Source: an uncultured Paracoccaceae bacterium
GTDB lineage: Bacteria > Pseudomonadota > Alphaproteobacteria > Rhodobacterales > Rhodobacteraceae
Assembly: GCA_947493335.1 (NCBI GenBank)
Contig: CANLQO010000002.1
Coordinates: forward strand, 620,001-684,000
DNA length: 64,000 nucleotides
Reading direction: 5' to 3'
Program-made: the position numbers and the translations under genes
In this document: positions 35,071-42,424 of the stretch, piece after piece
Layout: each line of letters begins with the position of its first letter
Position numbering within the stretch: the first letter of the stretch is position 1
Notes under the pieces: generated by a model
Database searches by the model: none
Seen by the model: the letters and a program-made list of their open reading frames with translations, nothing else
What the model was told of the DNA's origin: nothing

Positions 35071-35086
35071 TTGACCAATTGGTCAA
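35071..35086. promoter_or_regulatory. RutR operator (perfect palindrome)
   Basis: TTGACCAATTGGTCAA is a perfect 16-bp palindrome identical to the established RutR consensus TTGACCAnnTGGTCAA. It lies between rutR (minus, start 34947) and the amidohydrolase gene (plus, start 35117), 30 bp before the latter, where it would overlap promoter or early transcript. Confidence 0.9.
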
Positions 35087-35116
35087 ATCAAGAATGACTT
35101 TGGTGGGGGAAACGAC

Positions 35117-36367
35117 ATGGCGGCACCGGGCGAAAATCTGCGGATCAACGGAGATCGGCTGTGGGACAGCCTGATGGAAATGGCCAAGATCGGCCCCGGT
35201 ATTGCAGGCGGCAATAACCGCCAGACCTTGACCGATGAGGACAGCGAGGGCCGGCATCTGTTTCAGAAATGGTGCGAGGATGCGGGCTGCACCATGGGTG
35301 TCGATGAGATCGGCAACATGTTCGCCCGCCGCGAGGGCACCGACCCCGATGCCTTGCCGGTCTATGTTGGCAGTCACCTGGATACCCAACCCACGGGCGG
35401 CAAGTATGACGGCGTGCTTGGTGTGCTTGGCGGATTGGAGATCATCCGCACGATGAATGACCTCGACATCAAGACCAAACACCCGATCGTGGTGACGAAC
35501 TGGACGAATGAGGAAGGCACGCGGTACGCGCCTGCGATGCTTGCGAGCGGGGTCTTCGCGGGCAAACATGCGCTGGATTGGGCCTACGACCGGGTCGACG
35601 CAGAGGGCAAGCGGTTCGGGGACGAGTTGGAGCGGATTGGCTGGAAGGGCGAAGAGAAAGTTGGCAACCGCAAGATGCGCGCTTTCTTTGAGTTGCACAT
35701 CGAACAGGGCCCGATCCTTGAGGCAGAGGGCAAGGATATCGGCGTTGTCACCCACGGGCAGGGGCTGCGCTGGATCGAATGCACCGTGACTGGCAAGGAA
35801 AGCCACACCGGATCGACGCCGATGCACATGCGCAAGAATGCAGGACGCGGTTTGGCGCTGGTGACCGAACTGGTCCACGAGATCGCGATGAAGAACCAGC
35901 CGAATGCGGTGGGTGCCATTGGCCATATCGATGTCTATCCAAATAGCCGCAATATCATCCCCGGAAAGGTGGTGTTCACCGTCGATATGCGCACCCATCT
36001 GCTGGATAAACTCAACGGCATGGTGGCCGAATTCAACGAACGCGCGCCAAAGCTTTGCGAAGATATCGGCGTAGAATTTTCGTGCGAGATTGTCGGCCAG
36101 TTCGACCCGCCCGCCTTTGACGCAGGCTGCGTCGGTGCCGTGCGCGATGCAGCGGAACGGCTGGGGTATAGCCACATGGATATCGTTTCAGGTGCGGGCC
36201 ATGACGCCTGCTGGATCAATGATATCTACCCCACCGCGATGGTGATGTGCCCCTGCGTTGATGGCCTGTCCCACAACGAGGCCGAAGAGATTTCCAAGGA
36301 GTGGGCCATGGCAGGGGCTGATGTGCTGATGCATGCGGTGATCGAGACAGCAGAGGTGGTGGGGTGA
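35117..36367 (+). CDS. Zn-dependent N-carbamoyl-amino-acid amidohydrolase (beta-ureidopropionase-like, M20 family)
   Basis: A 416-aa M20-family amidohydrolase: YVGSHLDTQPTGGKYDGVLG (metal-binding His and Asp), VTNWTNEEGTRYAPAM (catalytic Glu), FELHIEQGPILEAEG and the dimer/lid segment SHTGSTPMHMRKN, VDMRTH, SGAGHDACWI. It would hydrolyse N-carbamoyl-beta-alanine to beta-alanine, CO2 and ammonia, the last step of reductive uracil breakdown. It follows the RutR operator and a GGTGGGGG-type ribosome-binding site. Allantoate or N-carbamoyl-L-amino-acid hydrolysis is an alternative. Confidence 0.92.
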   Translation: MAAPGENLRINGDRLWDSLMEMAKIGPGIAGGNNRQTLTDEDSEGRHLFQKWCEDAGCTMGVDEIGNMFARREGTDPDALPVYVGSHLDTQPTGGKYDGVLGVLGGLEIIRTMNDLDIKTKHPIVVTNWTNEEGTRYAPAMLASGVFAGKHALDWAYDRVDAEGKRFGDELERIGWKGEEKVGNRKMRAFFELHIEQGPILEAEGKDIGVVTHGQGLRWIECTVTGKESHTGSTPMHMRKNAGRGLALVTELVHEIAMKNQPNAVGAIGHIDVYPNSRNIIPGKVVFTVDMRTHLLDKLNGMVAEFNERAPKLCEDIGVEFSCEIVGQFDPPAFDAGCVGAVRDAAERLGYSHMDIVSGAGHDACWINDIYPTAMVMCPCVDGLSHNEAEEISKEWAMAGADVLMHAVIETAEVVG

Positions 36368-36594
36368 GCCGCGCCGGGTATAGCCTTGCCCTGACCTGCC
36401 TGCTGCTTGTGGGATGCGGTGACCGCGATGCGCCGCTGAACCCCGGACTGCCGGGGATTGTCGTTGAACAACTGCCACTTGGCGTCAGACTTGATACCGT
36501 TGGCCGCGATACGAACGGCTGCTTTTTCTACAGCCAGAATGGGGCCGTGTTTGTCGTGACCGACGACTTCGGCGCGCCGATCTGTCGGCCTTAA
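36364..36594 (+). CDS. Small lipoprotein within the pyrimidine operon
   Basis: A 76-aa protein starting at GTG that overlaps the amidohydrolase stop by 4 nt. The N-terminus SRAGYSLALTCLLLVGCGD is a lipoprotein signal with lipobox VGC (Cys18). The mature part has two further cysteines (GCFFYSQ, PICRP) that may pair. It is read in the same frame series and is followed by dihydropyrimidinase after 16 bp. I do not recognise it; a role near the importer is inference. Confidence 0.6.
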   Translation: MSRAGYSLALTCLLLVGCGDRDAPLNPGLPGIVVEQLPLGVRLDTVGRDTNGCFFYSQNGAVFVVTDDFGAPICRP

Positions 36595-36610
36595 GAAACA
36601 GGAGACTACT

Positions 36611-38065
36611 ATGACCACAGTCATCAAGAACGGCACGATCGTCACCCATGATCTGACCTACAAAGCTGACGTGCTGATCGAGGGCGGCCAGATCATCGAG
36701 ATCGGGATGGCCTTGAAGGGCGACGAGGAGTTGGACGCCACGGGCTGCTATGTCATGCCCGGCGGGATCGACCCGCATGTGCATCTTGAGATGCCGTTCA
36801 TGGGCACCTATTCCTCTGACGATTTCGAAAGCGGGACGCGGGCGGCGCTGGCGGGGGGCACCACGATGGTCGTGGATTTCTGTCTGCCCAATCAGGGTGA
36901 GAGCCTGCTGGACGCGATCAAGCGTTGGGACAACAAATCAACCCGCGCGAACTGTGACTATTCCTTCCACATGGCGGTGACATGGTGGGGCGAGCAGATA
37001 TTCAACGACATGAAGACCGTCGTGCAGGATCGCGGCATCAATACCTTCAAGCACTTCCTGGCCTACAAGGGCGCGTTGATGGTGAATGACGATGAATTGT
37101 TCAGCAGTTTCAACCGTCTGGCCGAACTAGGCGCCATCGCCATGGTGCACGCCGAAAACGGCGATGTGGTGGCCGAGATGACAGCGAAATTGCTGGCCGA
37201 GGGCAACACCGGGCCAGAGGCGCATGCCTATTCACGCCCCTCTCAGGTCGAAGGGGAAGCCACCAACCGTGCCATCATGATCGCCGACATGGCGGGTGTG
37301 CCGCTTTATGTGGTGCATACGTCATGCGAGGAGGCGCATGAGGCGATCCGCCGGGCGCGCCAGCAAGGCAAGCGCGTCTGGGGTGAGCCGCTGATCCAGC
37401 ATCTGACGCTGGATGAACGCGAGTATTTTGTGGATGACTGGGACCATGCCGCACGGCGCGTGATGTCGCCGCCGTTCCGCGACGCGCGCCATCAGGAAAG
37501 CCTGTGGGCAGGTCTGCAGGCCGGATCGCTGTCGGTCGTGGCTACCGATCATTGCGCCTTTACCACCGAACAAAAGCGTTATGGCGTGGGTGATTTCTCG
37601 AAAATCCCCAATGGCACCGGGGGCTTGGAAGACCGGATGCCGATGCTTTGGACCCACGGCGTGGAAACCGGGCGGCTGACGCCAAACGAATTTGTTGCCG
37701 TGACCAGCACAAATATTGCGAAGATCCTGAACTGCTATCCCAAGAAAGGGGCGGTGATGGTCGGCGCGGATGCTGACCTTGTGGTCTGGGACCCGGCGAA
37801 GACCAAGACGATCAGCGCAGACAGCCAGCAGTCGGCCATCGATTACAACGTTTTTGAAGGCAAAGAGGTGAAGGGCCTGCCGCGCTTTACACTGAGCCGT
37901 GGCCATGTGGCGATCCATGACGGTGAGGTGCGCACGCAAGAGGGCCACGGCAAATTCGTCAAACGCGACCCGAACGGGACGGTGAACAAGGCGCTGTCGA
38001 GCTGGAAAGAACTGACCGCGCCACAGCCCGTGCAGCGCACGGGTATACCGGCAACGGGGGTTTGA
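36611..38065 (+). CDS. hydA: Dihydropyrimidinase (D-hydantoinase)
   Basis: A 484-aa cyclic amidohydrolase that opens dihydrouracil or dihydrothymine. The metal-site residues are visible: GGIDPHVHLEMPF, the carbamylated Lys in FLAYKGALMV, MVHAENGDVV, VHTSCEEAHEAI and ATDHCAFTTEQK. The C-terminus shows the expected NIAKILNCYPKKGAVMVGADADL. Length and order match the family. Its stop overlaps the next gene's ATG (TGATG). Position in the RutR-linked cluster supports uracil use. Confidence 0.95.
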   Translation: MTTVIKNGTIVTHDLTYKADVLIEGGQIIEIGMALKGDEELDATGCYVMPGGIDPHVHLEMPFMGTYSSDDFESGTRAALAGGTTMVVDFCLPNQGESLLDAIKRWDNKSTRANCDYSFHMAVTWWGEQIFNDMKTVVQDRGINTFKHFLAYKGALMVNDDELFSSFNRLAELGAIAMVHAENGDVVAEMTAKLLAEGNTGPEAHAYSRPSQVEGEATNRAIMIADMAGVPLYVVHTSCEEAHEAIRRARQQGKRVWGEPLIQHLTLDEREYFVDDWDHAARRVMSPPFRDARHQESLWAGLQAGSLSVVATDHCAFTTEQKRYGVGDFSKIPNGTGGLEDRMPMLWTHGVETGRLTPNEFVAVTSTNIAKILNCYPKKGAVMVGADADLVVWDPAKTKTISADSQQSAIDYNVFEGKEVKGLPRFTLSRGHVAIHDGEVRTQEGHGKFVKRDPNGTVNKALSSWKELTAPQPVQRTGIPATGV

Positions 38066-38541
38066 TGACGCAAGACGCAATCCCTGGGCATTGGGAACGG
38101 CTCCGAAAATCTACCGGTTGGTTGGGCGGCATTGCAGTTCTCCTTGTCATTTTCGCCAGTCGTGATGCGAACGGTCTGGACCTTCGTGTGTTTTCGTTTG
38201 CAGGTGGGGCCTTGTTCCTCGCCTGGACGCAAAGTTGGCTCCTGGTGCCGCATCATTTGCGTCAGCAAAATGCGGAAGACGCGATGTGGGACCGCTTCAC
38301 CGATAGCGACTGGAAGTATGTGGATGCGACAGCGGCCTTGTCTGGGCCGGAACTTGACACCCTGCGGGATCTCTTTCGGGCGGCGGACAATACTGGCGTA
38401 AGGCGTTTTATCGCAGCGAAGTGGCCTGGGTTCCAGGACGCGGATGTCGGAGCCTACACCCGGTTTTTCAATGAGACATTCGTCAACGAGGCCGAGGCCT
38501 ACGTGGACGAAGATGACCGGTTGCAGAGGTTCGATCCGTGA
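38065..38541 (+). CDS. Small membrane protein of unknown function in the pyrimidine operon
   Basis: A 158-aa protein with two adjacent transmembrane segments (about residues 12-62, VLLVIFASRDANG then FSFAGGALFLAWTQSWLL) and a soluble C-terminal region that is rich in Asp and Glu (YVDEDDRL). It overlaps the hydA stop by 1 nt and its own stop overlaps the GTG of the ABC ATPase gene. No family recognised. The tight coupling suggests it serves the importer or enzyme, which is inference. Confidence 0.6.
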   Translation: MTQDAIPGHWERLRKSTGWLGGIAVLLVIFASRDANGLDLRVFSFAGGALFLAWTQSWLLVPHHLRQQNAEDAMWDRFTDSDWKYVDATAALSGPELDTLRDLFRAADNTGVRRFIAAKWPGFQDADVGAYTRFFNETFVNEAEAYVDEDDRLQRFDP

Positions 38542-39311
38542 CAGTGATTTCCGCGACTTCCCTTGACCTGACCTTTCAGACCAACGACGGCCCGGTCCAT
38601 GCGCTTAAGGATGTGAACCTTGAGATTGGAAAGGGCGAGTTCGTCAGCTTCATCGGCCCGTCTGGCTGCGGCAAGACGACGTTCCTGCGCTGTATCGCCG
38701 GGCTCGAGGCACCGACGGGCGGCGAGATCAGCGTAAATGGCATGACACCTGATGAGGCACGCAAAGCGAGGGCCTACGGCTATGTGTTTCAGGCGGCGGG
38801 GCTTTATCCGTGGCGGACCATTGGTGGCAATATCCGCCTGCCGCTGGAGATCATGGGCTTCACCAAAGCCGAGCAGGCCGAGCGTGTCGCGAAGACGCTG
38901 GAAATGGTGGACCTTGCGGGGTTCGAAAAGAAATATCCTTGGCAGCTTTCGGGCGGGATGCAGCAAAGGGCGAGCATCGCGCGCGCGCTGGCGTTTGACG
39001 CCGATATCCTGTTGATGGATGAACCCTTTGGTGCGCTTGATGAGATTGTGCGCGATCATTTGAATGAGCAGCTACTGGCGCTCTGGGCACGCACCGAAAA
39101 GACCATCGGGTTTGTGACCCATTCGATCCCCGAGGCGGTGTATCTGTCGACCAAGATCGTGGTCATGTCGCCGCGGCCCGGGCGGATTACGGACGTGATC
39201 GACAGCACGTTGCCGAAAGAACGGCCATTGGATATCCGTGACAGCCCGGAGTTCATCGAGATTGCGCATCGGGTGCGGGACGGGTTGCGGGCGGGGCACA
39301 TTGATGAATGA
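38538..39311 (+). CDS. ABC transporter ATP-binding protein (pyrimidine/hydantoin importer)
   Basis: A 257-aa nucleotide-binding subunit: Walker A GPSGCGKTTFL, the ABC signature LSGGMQQRASIARALA and Walker B LLMDEPFGALDE, then the switch His in GFVTHSIPEAV. It is of the nitrate/sulfonate/taurine (SsuB/TauB) type. It starts at GTG overlapping the previous stop. Its partners are the two permeases and the periplasmic binding protein downstream. Substrate is inferred from the operon. Confidence 0.92.
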   Translation: MTVISATSLDLTFQTNDGPVHALKDVNLEIGKGEFVSFIGPSGCGKTTFLRCIAGLEAPTGGEISVNGMTPDEARKARAYGYVFQAAGLYPWRTIGGNIRLPLEIMGFTKAEQAERVAKTLEMVDLAGFEKKYPWQLSGGMQQRASIARALAFDADILLMDEPFGALDEIVRDHLNEQLLALWARTEKTIGFVTHSIPEAVYLSTKIVVMSPRPGRITDVIDSTLPKERPLDIRDSPEFIEIAHRVRDGLRAGHIDE

Positions 39312-39325
39312 CCCGCGCCTTTTGC

Positions 39326-39436
39326 CAGAGGTGGGCCCGCCCGCCTCCCCCGAGACCACAGGTCTCGGCCTGAGGGGGCGGCGCGGCAAAGCCGCGCCGG
39401 GCCTCCGGCGGAAGTATTTGGAACCAGAAGAAGCAG
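39326..39436 (+). repeat. Type A intergenic hairpin element, copy 4
   Basis: Three hairpins occur in series: CCGAGACCACAGGTCTCGG, GGCGCGGCAAAGCCGCGCC and GGCCTCCGGC, followed by the core AAGTATTTGGAACCAGAAG and AAGCAGGGG. It lies between the ATPase and first permease genes of one operon, so it does not fully end transcription there. Confidence 0.68.
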
Positions 39437-39446
39437 GGGCGCGCGC

Positions 39447-40397
39447 ATGAAAGGCAGCGTCGGACCGATTGTGGTGATTTTGGCGGCGCTGATCGCGCTG
39501 TGGTATGCCGCTGCCGTACCGATGAACGTGAAAGAGGTGCTGACTCAGGCCGAGAGGGATGGGGCTGTGGTGCAACCCGCCTCTGCCGCTGAGCGGCGCG
39601 ACGCCGGTCGCTGGGCATTGGTTTTTGGCAATCTGGAGCATCTGGGTGCCACATGGAGTTCCGAGCGGTCGCGTCTGCCCGCGCCGCATCAGGTCGTGAT
39701 GGAACTGTGGGACAGCACTTGGGTCGAAGAGACAACGGGGCGGCGCGGCATCGTGCGGTCGGGGTCGTTTTCAAACCGGAGCCTTGTTTATCACGGCGGT
39801 GTCACGTTGGGCGCGACGGCGCTTGGCTTTGTGATCGGCGCCTTGGCGGGCGTACTGCTCGCCGTGGGGATCGTCTATTCCCGCGTGATGGACATGAGCG
39901 TGATGCCATGGGCGATCATTTCTCAGACGATCCCGATTGTGGCGCTCGCACCGATGATGATCGTTGTGCTTTATTCGGTCGGCCTGCCGGGTCTTTTTGC
40001 CAAGGCGGTGATCAGCGCCTATCTGTCGTTCTTTCCGGTCGTTGTCGGCATGGTCAAGGGATTGCGCGCGCCCGATCACATGCAGCTTGATCTGATGCGC
40101 ACATATAACGCCAGCAAGTCTGACACCTTCTGGAAACTGCGTTTGCCGGCCTCTGTCCCCTACCTGTTCGCCTCGCTCAAGATCGGGATTGCGGCGTCTT
40201 TGGTGGGGGCGATTGTGGGTGAGCTTCCGGTGCAGCGCGGCGGCCTTGGGGCGCGGATGCTGGGCGGTAGCTATTACGGTCAGACCGAGCAGATCTGGGC
40301 GGCGTTGTTTGTGGCGGCGCTAATGGCGGCGCTGCTGGTCTGGTTCATCGGCTGGCTCGAACGGCGCACGCTGAACGCGATGGGGGTGCCGTCATGA
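39447..40397 (+). CDS. ABC transporter permease 1 (pyrimidine/hydantoin importer)
   Basis: A 316-aa inner-membrane subunit. It has an extra N-terminal transmembrane helix (residues 5-20) and an ~80-residue periplasmic insert before the usual BPD_transp_1 core; the EAA-loop region appears as LMRTYNASKSDTFWKLRLPAS, with the Gly at the expected place replaced by Asn. It overlaps the second permease by 4 nt. The type is that of nitrate/sulfonate importers. Confidence 0.88.
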   Translation: MKGSVGPIVVILAALIALWYAAAVPMNVKEVLTQAERDGAVVQPASAAERRDAGRWALVFGNLEHLGATWSSERSRLPAPHQVVMELWDSTWVEETTGRRGIVRSGSFSNRSLVYHGGVTLGATALGFVIGALAGVLLAVGIVYSRVMDMSVMPWAIISQTIPIVALAPMMIVVLYSVGLPGLFAKAVISAYLSFFPVVVGMVKGLRAPDHMQLDLMRTYNASKSDTFWKLRLPASVPYLFASLKIGIAASLVGAIVGELPVQRGGLGARMLGGSYYGQTEQIWAALFVAALMAALLVWFIGWLERRTLNAMGVPS

Positions 40398-41230
40398 TGC
40401 TGGTCATCGCAGCACTGGTGATCTGGGCCGGGGCATGGGCGCTGAACGTGCGGCTGGCCGCCAAGGGCCGACGCTGGTGGGTGCCGTTGATCTTTGGAGT
40501 GACGATCATTCTGGTCTGGCAATTGCTGGTGCGGGGGCTTGGCGTGGACAAGGTGATCCTGCCCGCGCCAACAGAGGTGGCTGTGACTTTTTGGGGCAAT
40601 ATCCCGATCCTCTGGGACGATTTCGTGCAGACGATCCTGAAGGGCGCGTTGGGCGGATATGTCATGGGGGTTTTGGCGGCCCTGATCGTGGCGGTGCTGG
40701 TGGACCGCTATGGATTTCTGCAACGCGGGTTGATGCCGATTGCAAATTTCATGGCCGCTTTGCCGATTGTCGGCATCGCGCCGATCATGGTGATGTGGTT
40801 CGGCTTTGACTGGCAGTCCAAGGCCGCGGTCGTGGTGATCATGGTCTTCTTTCCGATGCTGGTGAATACGGTGGCCGGGCTGGCCGACACGACCACCATG
40901 CAACGCGACCTGATGCGGACCTATGGGGCGAGCTATATGCAGACGTTGTTCCGCCTGCGCCTGCCAGCGGCACTGCCCTTCATCTTCAACGGGCTGAAAA
41001 TAGCAGCGACCCTGTCGCTTGTGGGGGCAATCGTGGCAGAGTTCTTCGGTTCCCCCACGACGGGGCTTGGGTTCCGCATCAATGCCTCGCTGGGACAATT
41101 GAGCCTTGATATGGTCTGGGCGGTGATCGTGGTCGCCGCGCTGGCCGGTAGCCTGTTTTATGGGCTGCTGACGCTGGCCGAACGGGTTTTAACTTTCTGG
41201 CATCCGTCACAACGGAGCCAACGACATTGA
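40394..41230 (+). CDS. ABC transporter permease 2 (pyrimidine/hydantoin importer)
   Basis: A 278-aa subunit with about six transmembrane segments. The EAA-loop reads LMRTYGASYMQTLFRLRLPAA, close to the permease consensus. It starts ATGATG overlapping permease 1 by 4 nt, and ends shortly before the binding-protein gene. The two permeases differ enough to form a heterodimeric channel. Confidence 0.9.
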   Translation: MMLVIAALVIWAGAWALNVRLAAKGRRWWVPLIFGVTIILVWQLLVRGLGVDKVILPAPTEVAVTFWGNIPILWDDFVQTILKGALGGYVMGVLAALIVAVLVDRYGFLQRGLMPIANFMAALPIVGIAPIMVMWFGFDWQSKAAVVVIMVFFPMLVNTVAGLADTTTMQRDLMRTYGASYMQTLFRLRLPAALPFIFNGLKIAATLSLVGAIVAEFFGSPTTGLGFRINASLGQLSLDMVWAVIVVAALAGSLFYGLLTLAERVLTFWHPSQRSQRH

Positions 41231-41252
41231 CAAGCAACCAACTGGGAGAAAG

Positions 41253-42248
41253 ATGATGAAGAAACTGATGATGGCGGCCGCACTCGCCGCTGGCACGGCC
41301 GGGATGGCGCAGGCCGATGGCCACGCCAATGATGTCACACTGCAATTGCAATGGGTCACGCAGGCGCAATTTGCGGGCTATTACGTGGCGCTGGAAAAGG
41401 GCTTTTATGAAGAGGAAGGCCTGAACGTCACGATCCTGCCCGGTGGCCCGGACATCGCGCCGCCGCAAGTGCTTGCCGGGGGTGGCGCTGACGTGATGCT
41501 GAACTGGATGCCGTCGGCGCTGGCAGCCCGTGAGAAGGGTTTGCCGGTGGTGAATATCGCGCAGCCGTTCAAGACATCCGGTCTGATGCTGACCTGCTGG
41601 AAGGATACCGGGATCACCGGGCCGCAGGACTTCAAGGGCAAGACCATCGGCGTCTGGTTCTTTGGCAACGAATATCCATTCCTGAGCTGGATGAGCCAGG
41701 AAGGCATCTCGACCGATGGTGGCGAGGACGGTGTGACGGTGCTCAAGCAGGGTTTCAACGTTGATCCGCTTTTGCAGCGGCAGGCCGATTGTATTTCGAC
41801 CATGACGTACAACGAGTACGGTCAGGTGCTGGATGCGGGCGTGTCAGAGGATGAGCTTGTGACTTTCAAATATGAAGAGCAGGGCGTCGCCACGTTGGAA
41901 GACGGCATCTATGCGCTGGAAGAGAACCTTCAAGATCCAGTCTTTGTCGACAAGATGGTGCGGTTTGTCCGCGCTTCAATGAAAGGCTGGAAGGATGCGG
42001 AGGCCAACCCGCAAGAAGCCGCAGAGATCGTGCTCGATTATGACGAGACCGGAGCTCAGACAGAGGCGCATCAGGTTCGCATGATGGGTGAGATTGCCAA
42101 GCTGACCGCAGGGTCCAACGGATCGCTGGATGAGGCGGATTTCCAGCGCACGGTTGATACGCTGCTGGCAGGTGGCTCTGATCCTGTGATCACGGCACAG
42201 CCGGACGGCGCCTGGACCTCGGTCATCACCGATCAGGCGTTGAACTAA
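41253..42248 (+). CDS. ABC transporter periplasmic substrate-binding protein (NMT1/THI5-like)
   Basis: A 331-aa protein with a Sec signal peptide (MMKKLMMAAALAAGTAGMAQA, cleavage near residue 22). The fold is that of NMT1/THI5-like pyrimidine-precursor binding proteins: LQLQWVTQAQFAGYYVALEK, GFYEEEGLNVTILPGGPD, ADVMLNWMPSALAARE. In the RutR-linked operon the cargo is probably uracil, thymine, hydantoin or a related ring. GGGAGAA precedes the start; a terminator follows. Confidence 0.9.
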   Translation: MMKKLMMAAALAAGTAGMAQADGHANDVTLQLQWVTQAQFAGYYVALEKGFYEEEGLNVTILPGGPDIAPPQVLAGGGADVMLNWMPSALAAREKGLPVVNIAQPFKTSGLMLTCWKDTGITGPQDFKGKTIGVWFFGNEYPFLSWMSQEGISTDGGEDGVTVLKQGFNVDPLLQRQADCISTMTYNEYGQVLDAGVSEDELVTFKYEEQGVATLEDGIYALEENLQDPVFVDKMVRFVRASMKGWKDAEANPQEAAEIVLDYDETGAQTEAHQVRMMGEIAKLTAGSNGSLDEADFQRTVDTLLAGGSDPVITAQPDGAWTSVITDQALN

Positions 42249-42276
42249 GCCAAGCGGGCAATTTGCCCCTCTATTG

Positions 42277-42304
42277 CGCCCCGCTGGAAACGGCGGGGCG
42301 TTTT
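42277..42304 (+). terminator. Rho-independent terminator of the pyrimidine importer operon
   Basis: The stem CGCCCCGC (42277-42284) with GCGGGGCG (42293-42300), an 8-nt loop and TTTT downstream is placed 28 bp after the binding-protein stop. Confidence 0.85.
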
Positions 42305-42307
42305 GCA

Positions 42308-42352
42308 TGCGGCGGGAGCCTCCGGCGGGCATATTTATGTTCAAAAGAAAGA
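42308..42352 (+). repeat. Type B intergenic element, copy 2
   Basis: Small hairpin GCGGGAGCCTCCGGC, then GGGCATATTTATGTTCAAAAG and AAAGACC. It shares the CATATTT..TTCAAAAGAAAGA core with 29889-29950 and lies 73 bp before the hydantoinase-like gene. The terminator hairpin just upstream is separate. Confidence 0.55.
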
Positions 42353-42424
42353 CCGGGGGTCGGTTTTTGGATGGTCGCCGGTGCGCGGGCTTGATTATCT
42401 GCGCGAAAGGCAAAGAGGCGAGCG

